Of a stretch of 46,485 bases of DNA, positions 32,356-45,083 are shown piece by piece. A model generated the notes under the pieces. It was given only the letters and a program-made list of their open reading frames with translations. It was not told where the DNA came from and ran no database searches. Source of the DNA: Chara braunii (taxonomy: Eukaryota > Streptophyta > Charophyceae > Charales > Characeae). Both the position numbers and the translations under genes were made by a program. Numbering within the stretch: the first letter of the stretch is position 1; each line of letters starts with the position of its first letter. The stretch spans positions 612,644 to 659,128 of the forward strand of contig BFEA01000599.1 in assembly GCA_003427395.1 (NCBI GenBank), read 5' to 3'.

Positions 32356-32431
<76 letters not shown>
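32356..32431. repeat. GA microsatellite at the LINE 5' end
   Basis: GA run of about 75 bp with one interruption, directly upstream of the ORF1 start. GA-rich sequence continues to 32690. Confidence 0.95.
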
Positions 32432-32539
32432 CTTTCCCTTGTAGCGAGAGGAGGCAATAGGGGGAGATGAGTGACAGAAAAAGAAAGAGGGGGAGGGAGG
32501 AAAAGGGGCATGAGAGACAAAGAACAACCCTTAGAGTGA

Positions 32540-35500
32540 GTCCTAGAGAAAAGTAGAGAGATAGAGAGGTAGAGAGTCAGCGAGAGAGTCGGGGAGATGG
32601 AGCAATCCGAGCAAGGACCTCCCCTTAAGAGGCAGAGAGTGCGATAGGTTGGGGAGAGAGAAAGAGGGAGAGAGAAAGAGAGAGAGATATCGTAGATGTT
32701 TTTGAAGATATTTTACCGAGGGAGTTTCCGACAGTCAAAGACCGACAGGGTGTGACACAGGAGAGTGAATTTCTTTATTACTAAACCATCAGTGCATGGT
32801 CCGAGGCAACTCGAGAACAATGATTGGTTCAATTCGAAAAGATAACTGGACCAAAATGGCTGCCACCGCAAGCCAAAACCATAACGAAAATGATTTGCGG
32901 TCTCTTCGGCAAAGCTTGGCACACAGGGCGAATCCTCCTTGTACAAAAGAGGCTTGGCTGTACTGGTGTTTTAAAGGCTGAATTTTCAGCAAGACCTGCT
33001 AGCACCCCTTCCTGCTGGCTGCATCCGACTTAGAGTAAGTCTCGATTATGGCATCTGCTTCACACAAGTCTCGCGGACGTTCTATTGTAACTTTAACGTG
33101 TTAAGAACCATTGGACTCATGTTATAGTATCTCAAATGACCAGTACCTTTCGCTGCTTGAAAAACAAATATGTGGCGGCTAACACAAGCAACTTTTGGGG
33201 TCGGGCTGCCGTTGATAAATTTCGTGGGTGGCTTGTGTTGCGATTTCGACCTGCAAAAGTTGTGGTGAGGGGCCTGCGGCCTATATATGGGAAAGGTACT
33301 AATGGATAAAGCAAAATGAATGCTCGGAATTGAAAGTCATTGTTAAATACCAAAATGCTTATTGCAAATGAAGCTGTGATTTGGCATTCAATGGTTTATT
33401 CGGGAAAATTTTGAAGATCATTTGTCACGAAAGAGGCCAAAAAAAACAAAGCAAAATAGAAACTTGGTTGACTGACCCCAAAAGGACACGAAACATATGT
33501 AGGAAAGATCACGTGGATTCTAGGAAGAGTACAAGAAAAATCATTAACCATCATTTTTGAGGTTAGCTCTCTCTCTCCTTTATCCAATGACACTATCATA
33601 CTCAGAGAATAGGTTACTATATTGTCCATTGGTCCTTGGGCAGGTATGAGATGGTGATCTGCATTCTTGGTGTCTCCTAAGGCTGATGATGAGAGCGTTA
33701 TCTGTTAGTCTTGACTTAACTCTCCACCAGTATGAATGAAACATAGTGATCCAGAAAGTAACAAAATTTATCCCAAGTGTATGGGATATTGGGAGAAAAG
33801 AGAACGTTTTGCCATATCCCTCTCACAGTAACCTCAAATAGGTCAGTCAAGTATAAAGTCTTCGACGATCCAAACTCTAAGGCCAACTGCACAATGCCTA
33901 CCCAATAAGACCCGTTATGATTACGAGTAAGAGTAGGTGACATGAACAAACCTCAAAAACACTTGCATCTGTAGTTCTAGGACTTGTTCATGCCTTCCCA
34001 TAGTTTTTGTACTTGCTTGGCATAGTCTACCAGTGAGCACCAACAAGGATCAAACAGTGGACGACTCTTCTTACCCTATTGAATGTAAAAGTTTACGTCA
34101 TAAGTCTGAAGTCATGATAAAGAGAGCAGTGATGACAAAAATTGTCGCATCTTGGCACTTGAACCCTACACCTTTTTTACAGGAAAAAAGGATGAGCTTC
34201 TTACTTGAAATCCTGCTAAGCGACTTCAAAACCTCCTCCTTCACTTAACTAGCCCAGACTAGCAGGTGTGCAACGTCTAAGTTTTTTGTGTAGCCTTTTT
34301 ACTTTTAATTTTTCTAATCCTTCTAGTTATATTGACAATGGAATCGCAACTTAACCTATCATAGAACCTAGTGGGACTGGAGGGCGAGGGACACAAAGTG
34401 AGTAAAGTCGAAGGCCTGACTTCAGTGAGCTCATGCAAGAAAGTCGAGACATTGGATCTCGTACTCGACTAATTATATATTGGGGAAAAAAAAAAAAAAA
34501 TTCGCCTTGGGACATGGGCAGGGGACCGATTCCTCGAGTAAGTGCTTCAATTTTTTTATAGGTAAGTTTTTGGGTTTACTATATAGAACAACCAAAATGC
34601 CTGAAATAAAAGAAACTTTTTTTTCTTTTATAACGATTTCTTCGTTAGTTATCTTAAAAAAGGTGTGAACCTTATTTCAGTAGTGTTAGTTTCAAGTAAT
34701 TTGTTAATATGAATGCAAGGTCAGATGTAAGGGTTATTGAAGGTTTGGTACCTGCAAGTAAGTATTTAGGTGATGTTTTTTTCTGCCTTGTATATGGTCA
34801 TGTTCTTCATGTAATCTCCCTGTCAGCAATGGCAACCCAAGGTTAACATGAGTATATCATTAGCTTAATAGGACCCTTCACTGGACCAACTGCATTGCGT
34901 ATAATAGTATAAAAGTACTTGTTGCATCTATAAAACACTTGTTCACTCAAAATAGTTTGTTGTATTCTTGTTATTTTGTAGAAGTATGGTAAACTTTATT
35001 ACCATCTATTAATCTTTAAGGGAGCTCATATGGTGGAGTTTTTCCATCACATGTCATACATCATGGGTTCGAGTTTGGTTTGGGACTTTGGGAGGGTTCT
35101 TGTCTAACTTGGTTTGTCATCTCTTCAAGAACACAATTCCCTCTACATAGGACTGCACATATCTGGCCTTCAAGCACATACATCCTACTATACAACTACA
35201 AAGAGCATACATAGCTTTCAACTATACTAAAAGAAAACATGGTTTGTGAACATACACAAGGTCTTTGGACAAACATATACATGCAATTATAATACTAGGT
35301 TTGAGGGTTTATTAGGTACATAACGGGGTATGCTCATGCATGACTTAGACTCTAGGGTAGGGTAGGGATATAAGTCGCTCCAGCTAGTTTGAGTTCCGCA
35401 TAGCCTTGGGTAGGTTAGGGGACGGACGGTAGGATGTGTCCATGGGCGTGAATTTGCTTTGCCTAGATACTCTTACTTGGTAGACTCTCTGATATTGGGC

Positions 35501-36050
35501 CTGTGGAAGATTGCATGGGTCTGGCATCCAAAGTTTCCATACAACAAGGCTCTTCCGCTTCCATTAAGGTTGGGGGCTTGCCCAACCTTGGTGCTTGTCA
35601 TTGTTGTGGTCCAAGTTGCCTTTGATACTGGTAGGGTGGTGATCCTAAGTCATGGTCACACTCAGGTATGATAGTAGGGATAGGGGGTGCGATAGGAGTA
35701 TTAACGTGGGGAAGGGCAGAGAAGGTGGTCAATCCTGTCAGGATAACCATCGGCGACCGTTGCCACCGATCACCATGGGTTTAGCCCTTAGTCTCTACGA
35801 CACTCTGGGCTTAAAAAAAAAATTAAAAAAAATCATTTATTATTCTTTAAGATTTATGTTGTTGTTTTTTATTTTTTGCTTCTGTTTTTTTTTTTTTTAG
35901 TTGTTTGAAGTTGACTACTGTTGTTTGATATTTATTGTTAGTTTTTAATAATTTATATAACTATCTTAAAATATGTATTATTTTATTAACTTTAGTGCTA
36001 CTACTATTGCTTGTAGTTTTTTACCATCATATAAAACTTTCTATTGCAAT
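32540..36050. other. AT-rich stretch without recognisable genes
   Basis: No reading frame over ~80 aa, no RNA gene and no clear tandem repeat. Base composition drops from the GC- and purine-rich left part of the window. Confidence 0.55.
35022..35110 (+). mobile_element. Possible tRNA-derived SINE head
   Basis: gagctcatatggtggagtt (A-box-like, 35022-35040) and atgggttcgagtttgg (B box, 35062-35077) at tRNA-like spacing. The stems are poor. No second copy was seen. Confidence 0.35.
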
Positions 36051-36054
36051 ATAA

Positions 36055-36297
36055 GATTTATTGTTGTTATTTGAGCATGTGCTCATTCACTAACCAGGTG
36101 AAATAAGGTGCCTCCCTCTTATAAGTATTGCGAAGGCTTTGATTCCTTACCAGTCCAAAATTAATTGCCATTATTTAAGATTTTTCATTGCTACCTGAGA
36201 TTGTATGTTGTTATCTTAGTATGTTTACATTTAATAATCAGATTAATTAAGGCACCTCCCTATTCTGATCACCACAAAGGCTATGATTCCTTAACTG
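36055..36297 (+). repeat. Two-unit degenerate repeat (~145 bp period)
   Basis: Blocks ttgttgttat, aaggtgcctccct and aaggctttgattcctta (36055-36150) recur as tgttgttatc, aaggcacctccct and aaggctatgattcctta (36206-36297). In the first unit GCCT...CTTATAAG...AGGC forms a weak nested palindrome. Confidence 0.75.
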
Positions 36298-37364
36298 TAT
36301 AGCATAACATCCTTTAACATCTCACTTCTTGTCGCTCGTCTTCACGTTGGTTAAGCAGGGCCTTCGCGATCATCCTCACCTGGGTGTTTGTCCTTTTTAG
36401 CATCGTATTGGCCATCATGCTTTTCATCTGGTCGCGCTGACTGTGATTGAAGCGATCGTCGTGACCGTCTTCAACATTGCACTTATCATCACCTTCATGC
36501 TTAAAGACACCATTCCCCCTTGATCCTCTTCTCACATTCCTCGCCGAAGTTATTATCTCGATCCTAGTGCAGATTGAGCTCGTAGTCGCAGCGACATCTT
36601 TAATAGCCTCCTGGCAATATGCTTTCTATGGTTGTGGGGAAAGGATCGTCCCGTTCGGGCTCGATTAGTGAACAATCGGACGGTGTCAAAGAAGACGAGG
36701 AAGCAAGAGTAAGCGAAGGAAAAGTGGAGAGAGATGGAGGTTCGGACACTTACCTAGTCGGGATGCGCTTGTGCCCACGAAGACGGATGCAACTAGGTAC
36801 AAACTTTCGCCGAGTGCGCAGTAAGGTAGGTAAAAAATTAAAAAATTAAAAAATTAAAAAATTAAAAATAAAGTAAGTTGTTACTTTATCTCCCAGATTG
36901 TAAGATTGTAAGCAGGAAGTGCATTCTTGTTTCACCAAGGTTTGGAAAGTTGTCCATGGCAATCATTTTTTTTGTATTCTTTGTGCTCATCATCGTCGAT
37001 CTCAGTCAGGTGCTCGCTCGTTCGTTAGGCTCCTGGTTGTTTATCGTGTTCGTCATGTTCGTTTATTCCCGCAACTACGCTATTCTTAATGTTAGTGTGC
37101 ATTCCCGTTGGTGCTCATTGTGGTTATCGCACTTATTTTTGCTGCGAGACGTAGTGAGATCATCGTAATGACCTTCATCTTGACACTCATAATGTCTGCC
37201 TTGATCATGGTCCACGCCTACATCTCCTGAATGCACCAAACAACAAAGGCAATCATGTGCACACAGACAACTGACTCATTAAGAGATAGAGAGACGAGTG
37301 AGAGAGGGAGCCGATTGAACTTAGGCACAGGGTCCTACCATGTGCATGGAGATTATAATAATAG

Positions 37365-37440
37365 ACGTAATATAAATATTGCAATGTATCTTTCCATGTT
37401 CTAGTAAAAGACACATTCTCAGTTTGCACATTTGAAGAAT
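37365..37440 (+). repeat. Copy of the atctttcc...gcacattt core (family B related)
   Basis: gtatctttccatgttctagt ... cattctcagtttgcacattt is the reverse complement of the interior of the foldback at 4643-4764, without the terminal arms. Confidence 0.6.
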
Positions 37441-37919
37441 ACTGAAATGAGCGCAGCAATAGTCGTCAGTGTGAGTTGCTCTTGGACGACCACAAATCTG
37501 CAGTTTGTGTGGCTTTTGCGTGCGCATACGGTTATTCTCAGTTGGTGGGGAAATTGGCCTGCTCGATTGACAAACGGGATTTTCCCTCACAACAATGCAT
37601 CATGAACATGACTCTCAACCTCAGAAAGGTTGGATATAGCAAGGATTAGTAGCATTGAGAAGTATTTCTCGAGTCTATGGGTGGTGTCGCGTAGGTGGTG
37701 GAGTGATTTGTTTGGTTAATTTCATTAACGAACGAGACATCGGGCTATTATGGTTCATGCTTCACTACTGCTGTTACCGCAATTTGGACATTTTGTTGAT
37801 TGAGCAACAGAGGGTTGTGCCACTACGACAAATGCAGTCTACGCATCATTTTAACCTTGATTCGAGACATCCATCAGACTAAGTAAACTCACTATGTTTG
37901 TTTAAATCATCTCCATGTC

Positions 37920-38185
37920 GAGAAATCAACTTGACGATTGCATATCTTATTTTGTAAGTAGGACGGTTGGGTTGAGTCGATGCATAATCGTTTTGCCTTG
38001 TTTTGCTAAAACTCGACGATCGGGTTCAGTCCACTTTAAATTCCTTAATCATCCGGTGTTACGTTTTACTCTATTTATTTAGGCGACTGCGTGGAGTCCA
38101 ATGCGGATTCCCTAATCGTTTATTGTGTTATTTGTGAGATCGGGTTGAGTCTACCGCGGATTTCTCAACCATTTGCATTGTGAAT
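37920..38185 (+). repeat. Degenerate 50-70-bp repeat array
   Basis: A cgggttgagtc-type anchor occurs near 37969, 38021, 38089 and 38140, each followed by gga/aaa ttcctaatc-type sequence. The last unit is internally palindromic (ggttgag ... ctcaacc, 38142-38170). Confidence 0.65.
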
Positions 38186-38502
38186 AAATAAGGAAAACTT
38201 TGAAGTTATAATTTTGGTCAATTCAAATATAAAATCTTTCTATTAGAAAAATGGCTAAAAAATGTTAACGCATACGAAAACTTTGGCTAATAAACCTTTG
38301 TCTTGCCTTGCTCAAATGTATTGTGCCCTGATTATGCATCTTATTTATGTTCATCTGCTTTATCACTCTGTTTTGGTAGGTTTAGTCTGTTTGTGTTCGC
38401 CTTATGTTTGAGCTATATGCAGGTAGTTTTTTTTTTTTTTTCCCCTTTTGTTTTTTGACTTTTTATGAACGTTTGCTTTGGTCATACCTTGACTTACTAC
38501 AC

Positions 38503-38925
38503 GACTTAGTAAAAATTTTGGGAGCTCCCTTCTTTAGAAAGGATGCTACCAAAATTCTTGCTAAATCTGTAGATTTAGTCAAAATCATGAAGGTTTGTGG
38601 GGCATTAGTAGTTTAATCCCTTTTCTTTTGACTCAGTAGAAATCCAAGGAGCCTCCCTCGCTAAGGAAAATGTTGATGAAATTTCTGTTGAATCAAAAGG
38701 AGTTAGTTTATTTTTAGTTTCAATCTCTTAAGATTCCTTTTCAAATTTGGGCTAATCAAAATTATAAAACCATACTTTCCTAAGGCCAGGGAGTTTGATA
38801 AATTGTAGTTTTAATCTTAGGTTATATTTTATTTCCTGCTTTTTGCTTGATAGATATTCTGCGAGCACACTTCCTTAAAGGAAGTGCTGCCAAATTTTGT
38901 GGTACTGTCGTATCATTATCGGGCG
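38503..38925 (+). repeat. Degenerate repeat array with small hairpins
   Basis: Three units near 38503, 38630 and 38845 share gact.agtagaaat, ggagc.tccc and gatgctaccaaaatt-type blocks. The centres are ccttctttagaaagg (38528-38542) and acttccttaaaggaagtgct (38869-38888), different sequences that both self-pair. Confidence 0.55.
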
Positions 38926-38999
38926 TTACCATTAAATAGATCGGAAGACGATATATATTAAAAGCTCCGTTAACCTGGCAGATGGAGCTGATTTTTGGT

Positions 39000-41150
39000 T
39001 TTGTGACGCAGGTCACTACTACATGCGAGTGTCTTTTGATGTTTTTGTGACTTCATCAACTTCTGCTATCAATTGATAGCAAGTCGGTTTGCAACTCAAC
39101 CTTCACTCTGCATGATACCTGTGCCTAAATATTTGTGACCTTGTAGGCGAATGACATCCCTTCGATAATATTTTCCTGTTTTTGAACATTTTCTTGAATG
39201 ATAATGCAAAAGTAGTGTAAAATGGAGTGAAAAAAGGAATGACATTGTTGGGTGGGAATCAGAAAGTGGAGTGTGGGACATGGTTAGGTGACAAAGGAGT
39301 TGGCCACGTTAAGTGGTGCTTATATGTGGATTTTCGTTGGGTTTGTGTATGTGCAGGTATGTATTGGAGCGATAAAACGCTAAGGGATTGAGAGTAATAT
39401 GAATGAGAGGATGCAGAGTGTGGGTCACAGTCTCAACTGTGGCTGTGAGATTGACTCTTCTTAATTTTCCCTGAGATTTTTCCTTCCTTTATTTTTATCC
39501 TCTCTTGTTGCTCGCATTTGTCAAAAAGGAAGGAGTAATCGAGCGAGAGGTTTAGCGTTCGACTCCCAACCGGAATGAGACTCGGTCCGGGTACGACGAT
39601 CTGCTCACTAACTCGGACCTATTTTTTTAACTATTATTATTTTATTATCTCTCTGTGATAAAGAAACGAGCAGACCGCATCCTAAACAGGTTTACTTTTT
39701 AGATTACTGGTTGGACGTTGGTCCCGATCCCGAAATTCAAAGTTCTTGTCCGTGATATCTCATGTTCTTGTCGACTCAAAACGGTTTTCCCTATGTGTAA
39801 GACTCTCACCCCTTGCTCACTGCCACCCACTGCCTAAAAGTCAGGGGCGGCGCACGAGATGAACGACTTGTCCCTCAGCCGTTCAATATCATGAAAGAGG
39901 ATTCCTTCACGATATTTCACTTTTATTTAAGTGTCGTGCGTAACCTTGAAACCCATGAGAGGTTGAGCGGTTGTGGGTGATGCATGAAACGTCGTCATGA
40001 CAGCCAATTGAGAGAGTAAACATGATTGAGTATTATGGCCTCCCTCGCGCGTGGATTCCTTTTATGCAACTTTGTGAGGGCCTCGCTGTCGGCCCGAATA
40101 CCCTTACAAGGGTATTTGGGCACATTTTTGCATCTCACAGGAGGTGCGTTTTTTACGATATCTGAGAGAGGGTTTCATTTTTGTGTGACCATAACCGACT
40201 CTCAGGGGTTGGGAACGGGACGTGCCTTTTGATCTAAGGGTGTGTGGGCGTGCACTTTGAGGGTACAAGTTGACTTAGTTAGATATTTGATCAGTGTAGC
40301 CAGCGAACTCGCTCAGTAGTGCGAGTTAGGAAAAAGTTGAAATCTTGGCTAGCATTGCGCATGCGCTGACCCCGAGCGCACTGTTGGAGTCACGATTGAC
40401 GTCGGGCCTAGGGGCGGTTTCTGTCGACATGCCGGAATACGGCGTTCAAATCTGTATAATGTAGGTTGTGTAAATTACCTAGGTTAATCACGCCAGGTAG
40501 TGGAAACTGTCAGCGATCCTTGTAAGGATGGCATGAACCGGGTATGGTGTAGGCAGAAGTCAGGACTTTCCGACGCCGAGACCGTAAAGACGCAACCTTT
40601 CAAGTAGTATGGCGGATTGAAAAGGCCACGACCTTTGGTGGAGACGTTATTGGGCTACGCATGCAACAGGGGCGAAAGAAAACCGCCCCTTAAAGTAACA
40701 AGTGCGGGTGCATAGTGACCATGGGCTCGGATGATAGGCCAAGCGGTGGCCTTGGTGCATTTCGATATGCCCGAGCTGGCTGCAGTTACTCTTTATATAG
40801 AGAATTGTGCCCACTAAGTTCAGGCTTGGGCTTAGCCCTATAGGTTATGACTTTGGACTGATACTACGAAGACTTGGGGATTGAGGCCAGCAGCCGGCAG
40901 CGAAGGAGCGAAGGAGTGTCTTATAAAGGAAACTGAGGGGTCGAGGGTCCCGCGGGACTATCCCCCTTAGTTTTACCAAGGAGTCCGATCGCGGGACCAA
41001 TGGGCAGGACCAAAGGTCGGGTTCCAACGGTCCTTCCCCTCCCATCGTCGTTTCTCATATTTTTCTAACTTTTATTACTTTTTTTTAATTATTTTTCTTA
41101 ATTTTATTCTGTCTCATTTTGCGACACGGTTCCGGTACCAGCGTTGGACC
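39000..41150. other. No gene recognised; one short palindrome and a TATA-like site
   Basis: aatacccttacaagggtatt (40097-40116) is a 9-bp-arm palindrome. The segment 40380-40900 is GC-richer, with tttatatagaga at about 40792 and a gcgaaagaaaaccgc hairpin near 40671. I cannot assign it: an LTR or a structured RNA are both possible. Confidence 0.4.
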
Positions 41151-41151
41151 C

Positions 41152-41303
41152 AAGAGCCTAGCTCAGTGGGTACACCATTGAACTGTTGAAATACAGACCC
41201 GTGTTTGGATCCAAATGATGAAACTCGATTGATGAGTAAGACCAAGTATTTTCTTAATTGCCTGAGGCCGATCAACTCAATGATAACGTCCCAAGGCCGC
41301 CAT
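41152..41303 (+). mobile_element. tRNA-derived SINE (upstream part of a SINE-U6 chimera)
   Basis: cctagctcagtgggtaca (A box, about 41157-41174) and cgtgtttggatcca (B box, about 41200-41213) define a tRNA-like head. The body attgcctgaggccgatcaac and cccaaggccgcc matches the SINE copies at 8731-8837 and 20085-20190. Instead of the usual tail it runs straight into U6 sequence at 41304. Confidence 0.82.
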
Positions 41304-41390
41304 GGTCCTTCGGGACATCCGTTAAAATTGGAACGATACAGAGAAGATTGATATGACCCCTGCGCAAGGTTGATTCACATAAGTCGAGGG
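41304..41390 (+). ncRNA. U6 snRNA-derived pseudogene fused to a SINE
   Basis: ggtccttcgggacatccgtt keeps the U6 5' hairpin, followed by aaaattggaacgatacagag, agaagattgatatgacccct and gcgcaaggttgattcacata. The gcatgg and gatgacacgc blocks are mutated and the final TTTTT is lost, so it is a pseudogene. The junction with the SINE lies at the U6 5' end, as expected from template switching during reverse transcription. Confidence 0.88.
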
Positions 41391-42009
41391 CGGTTCTTCT
41401 CTTCTATTTTTCTTATAGGAACTTCCTAGGTGAGGTGTTGTGAGATGCGTGTTGGTGGAGGCATGCAGCGATACAGACGTGCCGATCGTTCGTCGGACTT
41501 TGATATGGAGGAGAAAGACTAGTTGGGTCGTCAGGCAGTCGGTTCTTTCCAACGTTTTGAAGGATAGCAGGTAGGAATGGGCCTGGACTCAGTTCTGCGC
41601 CAGATGCATTCGAAAGAAGGCGACGAAACTGACGAGAGCGGATATGGCAGAAGCAAGAAAATCGGCATTTCCTTTCGGTTCTCGATAGAAAAAAGGGAGG
41701 TTGGATGACAGACTGGGGTTTTTTATGCAGGCGAACACGATCGTGAGGTTAGGTTCGGTGCTAGGGGTGTAGAGTAGGAGGTAGAGGAGAAAGAGGGTGC
41801 GGGGAGAGTCGAAGAGAAGGAAGGAAGAGAGCAAACAGAATGAAAAGTGGTTAACTCGACCGTTTCTCGACCATTTTTAGCAACCTAAGATGCTAAATGG
41901 AGGTTTCATACCGTTTTGAACTGATTGGCCACGATAAAATCGCAATCTGAGCAGCGGTTTGTTCGGTTGGAGCGGTAGATGCTGCGCAACTATTATGAAA
42001 CGTTTAAAT

Positions 42010-42060
42010 ATGGTGATGCATCTTTCCCTTTTCTAAGGGGAAGATTCGGTCAAATTTTTG
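42010..42060 (+). repeat. Copy of the same core
   Basis: gatgcatctttcccttttct then ggggaagattc and a diverged tttttgcgtattt. Confidence 0.5.
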
Positions 42061-42369
42061 CGTATTTAATGAGTAGTAGAGTGAGGTAGGTAGCAATACC
42101 TTCCTATTTGTCATCACAGCCGTCAAGTTCATCCCATGATGCTCGTGTCATGGCTATGAGCCTGATGGTGTTCGCAGTTCCGTTGGAGATGCGCCACCTG
42201 ACGCTCATTGCGATTTCGGCACAGCCGGTGGCAGTAATCGAAGTTATGCTTGTCGCAATCAATATCGTGGTCTTCATTGAGATCGTCGTTATCACTCCGA
42301 TCGAAAGTTCACCAGCTCATGGCTGATTGTCTTTATACTGTTGTGCTCGTCGTGATAACTATGTTTATC

Positions 42370-42430
42370 ATGAAAATGCATCTGACCGTGTTCTAGCGGA
42401 AGATTCATTCTCATTTTGCACATTTGGTGA
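42370..42430 (+). repeat. Copy of the same core
   Basis: aatgcatctgaccgtgttct then ggaagattcattctcatttt and gcacattt. Of the copies on the right side of the window, this is the closest to 37365-37440. Confidence 0.6.
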
Positions 42431-42832
42431 GTAAAGGAGTAGTAGTTGTAGCTGCACATATCGTCATCATTGGCATAGTGGTTGCCACTGTTGAAAGCAG
42501 GGTGATACTTGTCATCGCGATCCCGATCCTACCTGGCCCCCGATTTCGTGCTCACCTTGACTGTCGCCCTAACGTTGCTCTTCGTAATCGTTCTTCACCC
42601 AACGGAGGGTGATCCTAGTTGCAACTCTCATATGTGCGATCTTGCTTCGATCGTGGTACTGGTCGGCATGATTATCAAGCTGCTATCACGGGTCCTACAT
42701 CGTAAATGTACTGAAGGGATACGGGCTCGGTCTAGAGAAAAGAGAGAGAGAGAGTCAGAGCAAGAAGGATACTTACCTAGTCAAGGCGTATCCACGATCA
42801 AGGCGGTAGACGTGGTAACAAGCGGCATTAGC

Positions 42833-42890
42833 AACATGTTTTCCCCTTCTCTCAGGGGAGGTTCATTCTCCAATTGTACGTCTGCAAAAC
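42833..42890 (+). repeat. Diverged copy of the same core
   Basis: acatgttttccccttctctc, aggggaggttcattctcc, then a degraded end. Confidence 0.4.
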
Positions 42891-43039
42891 GGAGCGTGTG
42901 CAAGCCAGGGGGATTGACAAAAGAAGCTAAGCACGAGAGGGGAGGTGCGCAAGGACGGGATGCGTGGGAGTAGCAGCATACAGGCGCATGGGGAAAACAT
43001 ACGTGCGGCATAAAGTCTTGGATTGGGATTGGGACTACC

Positions 43040-44310
43040 ATTGAATTTTGCAGTTCAATAGGAAGTTACTGTAGTAGTTGCCATGATACGGCTGCGGCAA
43101 CAAATTTGAAATTGCCACTTGGAATGTAAATTGTTGTAGCGGACTGTGGTGTTTTCGGTATCGGCTTCTTTTGTCTGCCACTGCTTCTTTCGTTGTGTCC
43201 TTCGTTGCGACATTTCCACACAAACTGGTTGTTGTGTTTTCCACCACTGGTACGCTGTATCTTGGTTGCCGATATGCTTTGTATTGCGAGTACCGTTTTG
43301 CTTACTGTGTTCTTGTTGGGGCAATGCTACGGCTAGCGATCGGAATTGTTGAAATTGTCGGAACGTGGTTACTGCTTAGAGACCGTAACTGCCACATTTT
43401 CGATCGTTCTCTGCATGACTTTGGGCAAGGACAATACATACATACTTCGGGCGTTTAGGACAAGTCGTGTGTCACAGTAGCAGGTCGTGCAACATAGTTC
43501 ATGACCCTATTCACACAACACTAAGCATTTGTTTGGTTGCCGTTACCACTGTATTTTCGACTGTTGTTGTAATTGTGTGTCCGAGGCACTGTTTGGTCAT
43601 CATGTGAATCTGGTTGCTGTGCTATCTTTTGTTGCGCTGTTGCTGTGTATTCCGTTGTTTGCTTTTACTGCATTTTCTGCTACAGCGGTTATTTTGTTTT
43701 TGCTATGCATGCAGTTTTGTTGAGTTTTGTTGTACCCCATTTGTGCTTCGAATAGAGCACGGGGGGTATGCTCTATTCGAACGCTGTCGTTTTAGGCTGA
43801 GTAGCGGCACTTTGACAAAAAGAAACAACGTTCGTGCCTAGAGGAGTAGTCAGACTTTACAAAGGGGTTATTGCTGCAACTTGGAGGTTCATCTGGGGAC
43901 TGACGCTTTATATTCGGACCAGGAATTGATCATCATTATTGCGTTATTGACCACCATTGCGGGGTCCTCTAGAGATTGAAGATTGCAAGGCCCTCTTTTG
44001 CGAGTTGAGTTTGTCCCTCTCCTGTATCTCGAGCATCTGAAACCCCTCCTTCTTCCCCATTTACTCTTAAGTCTAGTCTGAAGTTACGAGAGGAAGGCGG
44101 CAGGGGGGATTGCAACCCGTAGGACCGCAGCAAGACCTTATGGGAGGTCCACCCACCGATTGTGGGAGCTCTACTGGAGCCCACGCGGGGTTCTGGAGGC
44201 AGAAAATACGCAGGTATAATCTCGCTTTACTCGTATGATCCCGTATTCCCCTATATCTACAACCTTTCTGACTGAGCCTATGATAAAGACTATTTATTTT
44301 TGACTTTATA
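43040..44310. other. No gene seen; perfect 13-bp hairpin with G-rich loop
   Basis: ttcgaatagagca (43747-43759) pairs exactly with tgctctattcgaa (43769-43781) around the loop cggggggta. Surrounding TG-rich hydrophobic frames have no recognisable domain. Confidence 0.7.
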
Positions 44311-44320
44311 TTGTTTATAC

Positions 44321-45083
44321 CAGGGTAACTGACGTTCAGGACGGGCCGAACGCCCGAACCTGAACGCCCGAACGTATGGGACCCCTTGGGGATGCGTTCG
44401 GTCGTTCGGGCCGAACGCGGACCCCAAAAAAAAAAAATAATAATAAAAAAATCAAAAACATATAAAAAAAAAGATATGTTATGAAGAAAAATAAATTAAG
44501 CAAGATTTGTCTGAGCATTACATCCAAATTCCTTACCAAATTTGAAATAAAAATAAAAAATAATAAATAAATACTAATAATAAAAATAACAAAAAATAAA
44601 AAAGAATTAAATTTAATGAGTGTGCTAGCACGTTTTCGACACCACCATCTTTGGAGATTTTTCATTTTTTTCTTGGCATAGCTAAATGCCCTGAAAATTT
44701 ACAGATATGTACTTCACATAATGCAAAAACCACTAAAAAAGTTTCAAAGAATAATAAATTTGTTTAGACCCTGAACTAAACTGAAAACAAAAAGAAAAAA
44801 ATGAAAAAAAACGTGGGCGAGCACGTTTTGAAACCGCCATATTTGGCGATTTTTAATTCTTATTTGGATGAGCCAAATGAATTGAAAATTTATGGGCATG
44901 TACCCCATGTCATAGAGAACTCATAAAAAACAATTCAGAAAAAAAAAAAATTATTTTTAGGACCCGAAATATTTTTTGACGGGGGCCGAACGCCGTCAAG
45001 TTCGGACCCCGTACAGGACCCCGAACGCCCGTACGTACAGAGGTCTGCCCGGGGACCTCGGTACGTACGGGCTGGTGACCCTG
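44321..45083. mobile_element. hAT-like non-autonomous element with CAGGG ends
   Basis: Ends CAGGGTAAC (44321) and GTGACCCTG (45083) form inverted repeats of the hAT type. Flanking octamers gtttatac and gtttacct agree at 5 of 8 positions, as expected for an old duplication. Both subterminal regions carry GC-rich cgaacgcc/gttcgg motifs and the interior is AT-rich. Two internal blocks (from about 44618 and 44810) are a diverged tandem duplication with gagcacgttttgaaaccgcc-type sequence. Confidence 0.65.

Noticed and set aside
36878-37168. Hydrophobic 96-aa frame as a membrane protein
   Set aside because: The hydrophobicity comes from ATC/GTC/TTC-rich degenerate sequence, also seen at 42.1-42.7 kb. 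There is no start context or domain.
40380-40860. Group I/II intron or rRNA-like structured RNA
   Set aside because: It has several short hairpins and a GC-rich look, but none of the conserved core motifs could be identified.
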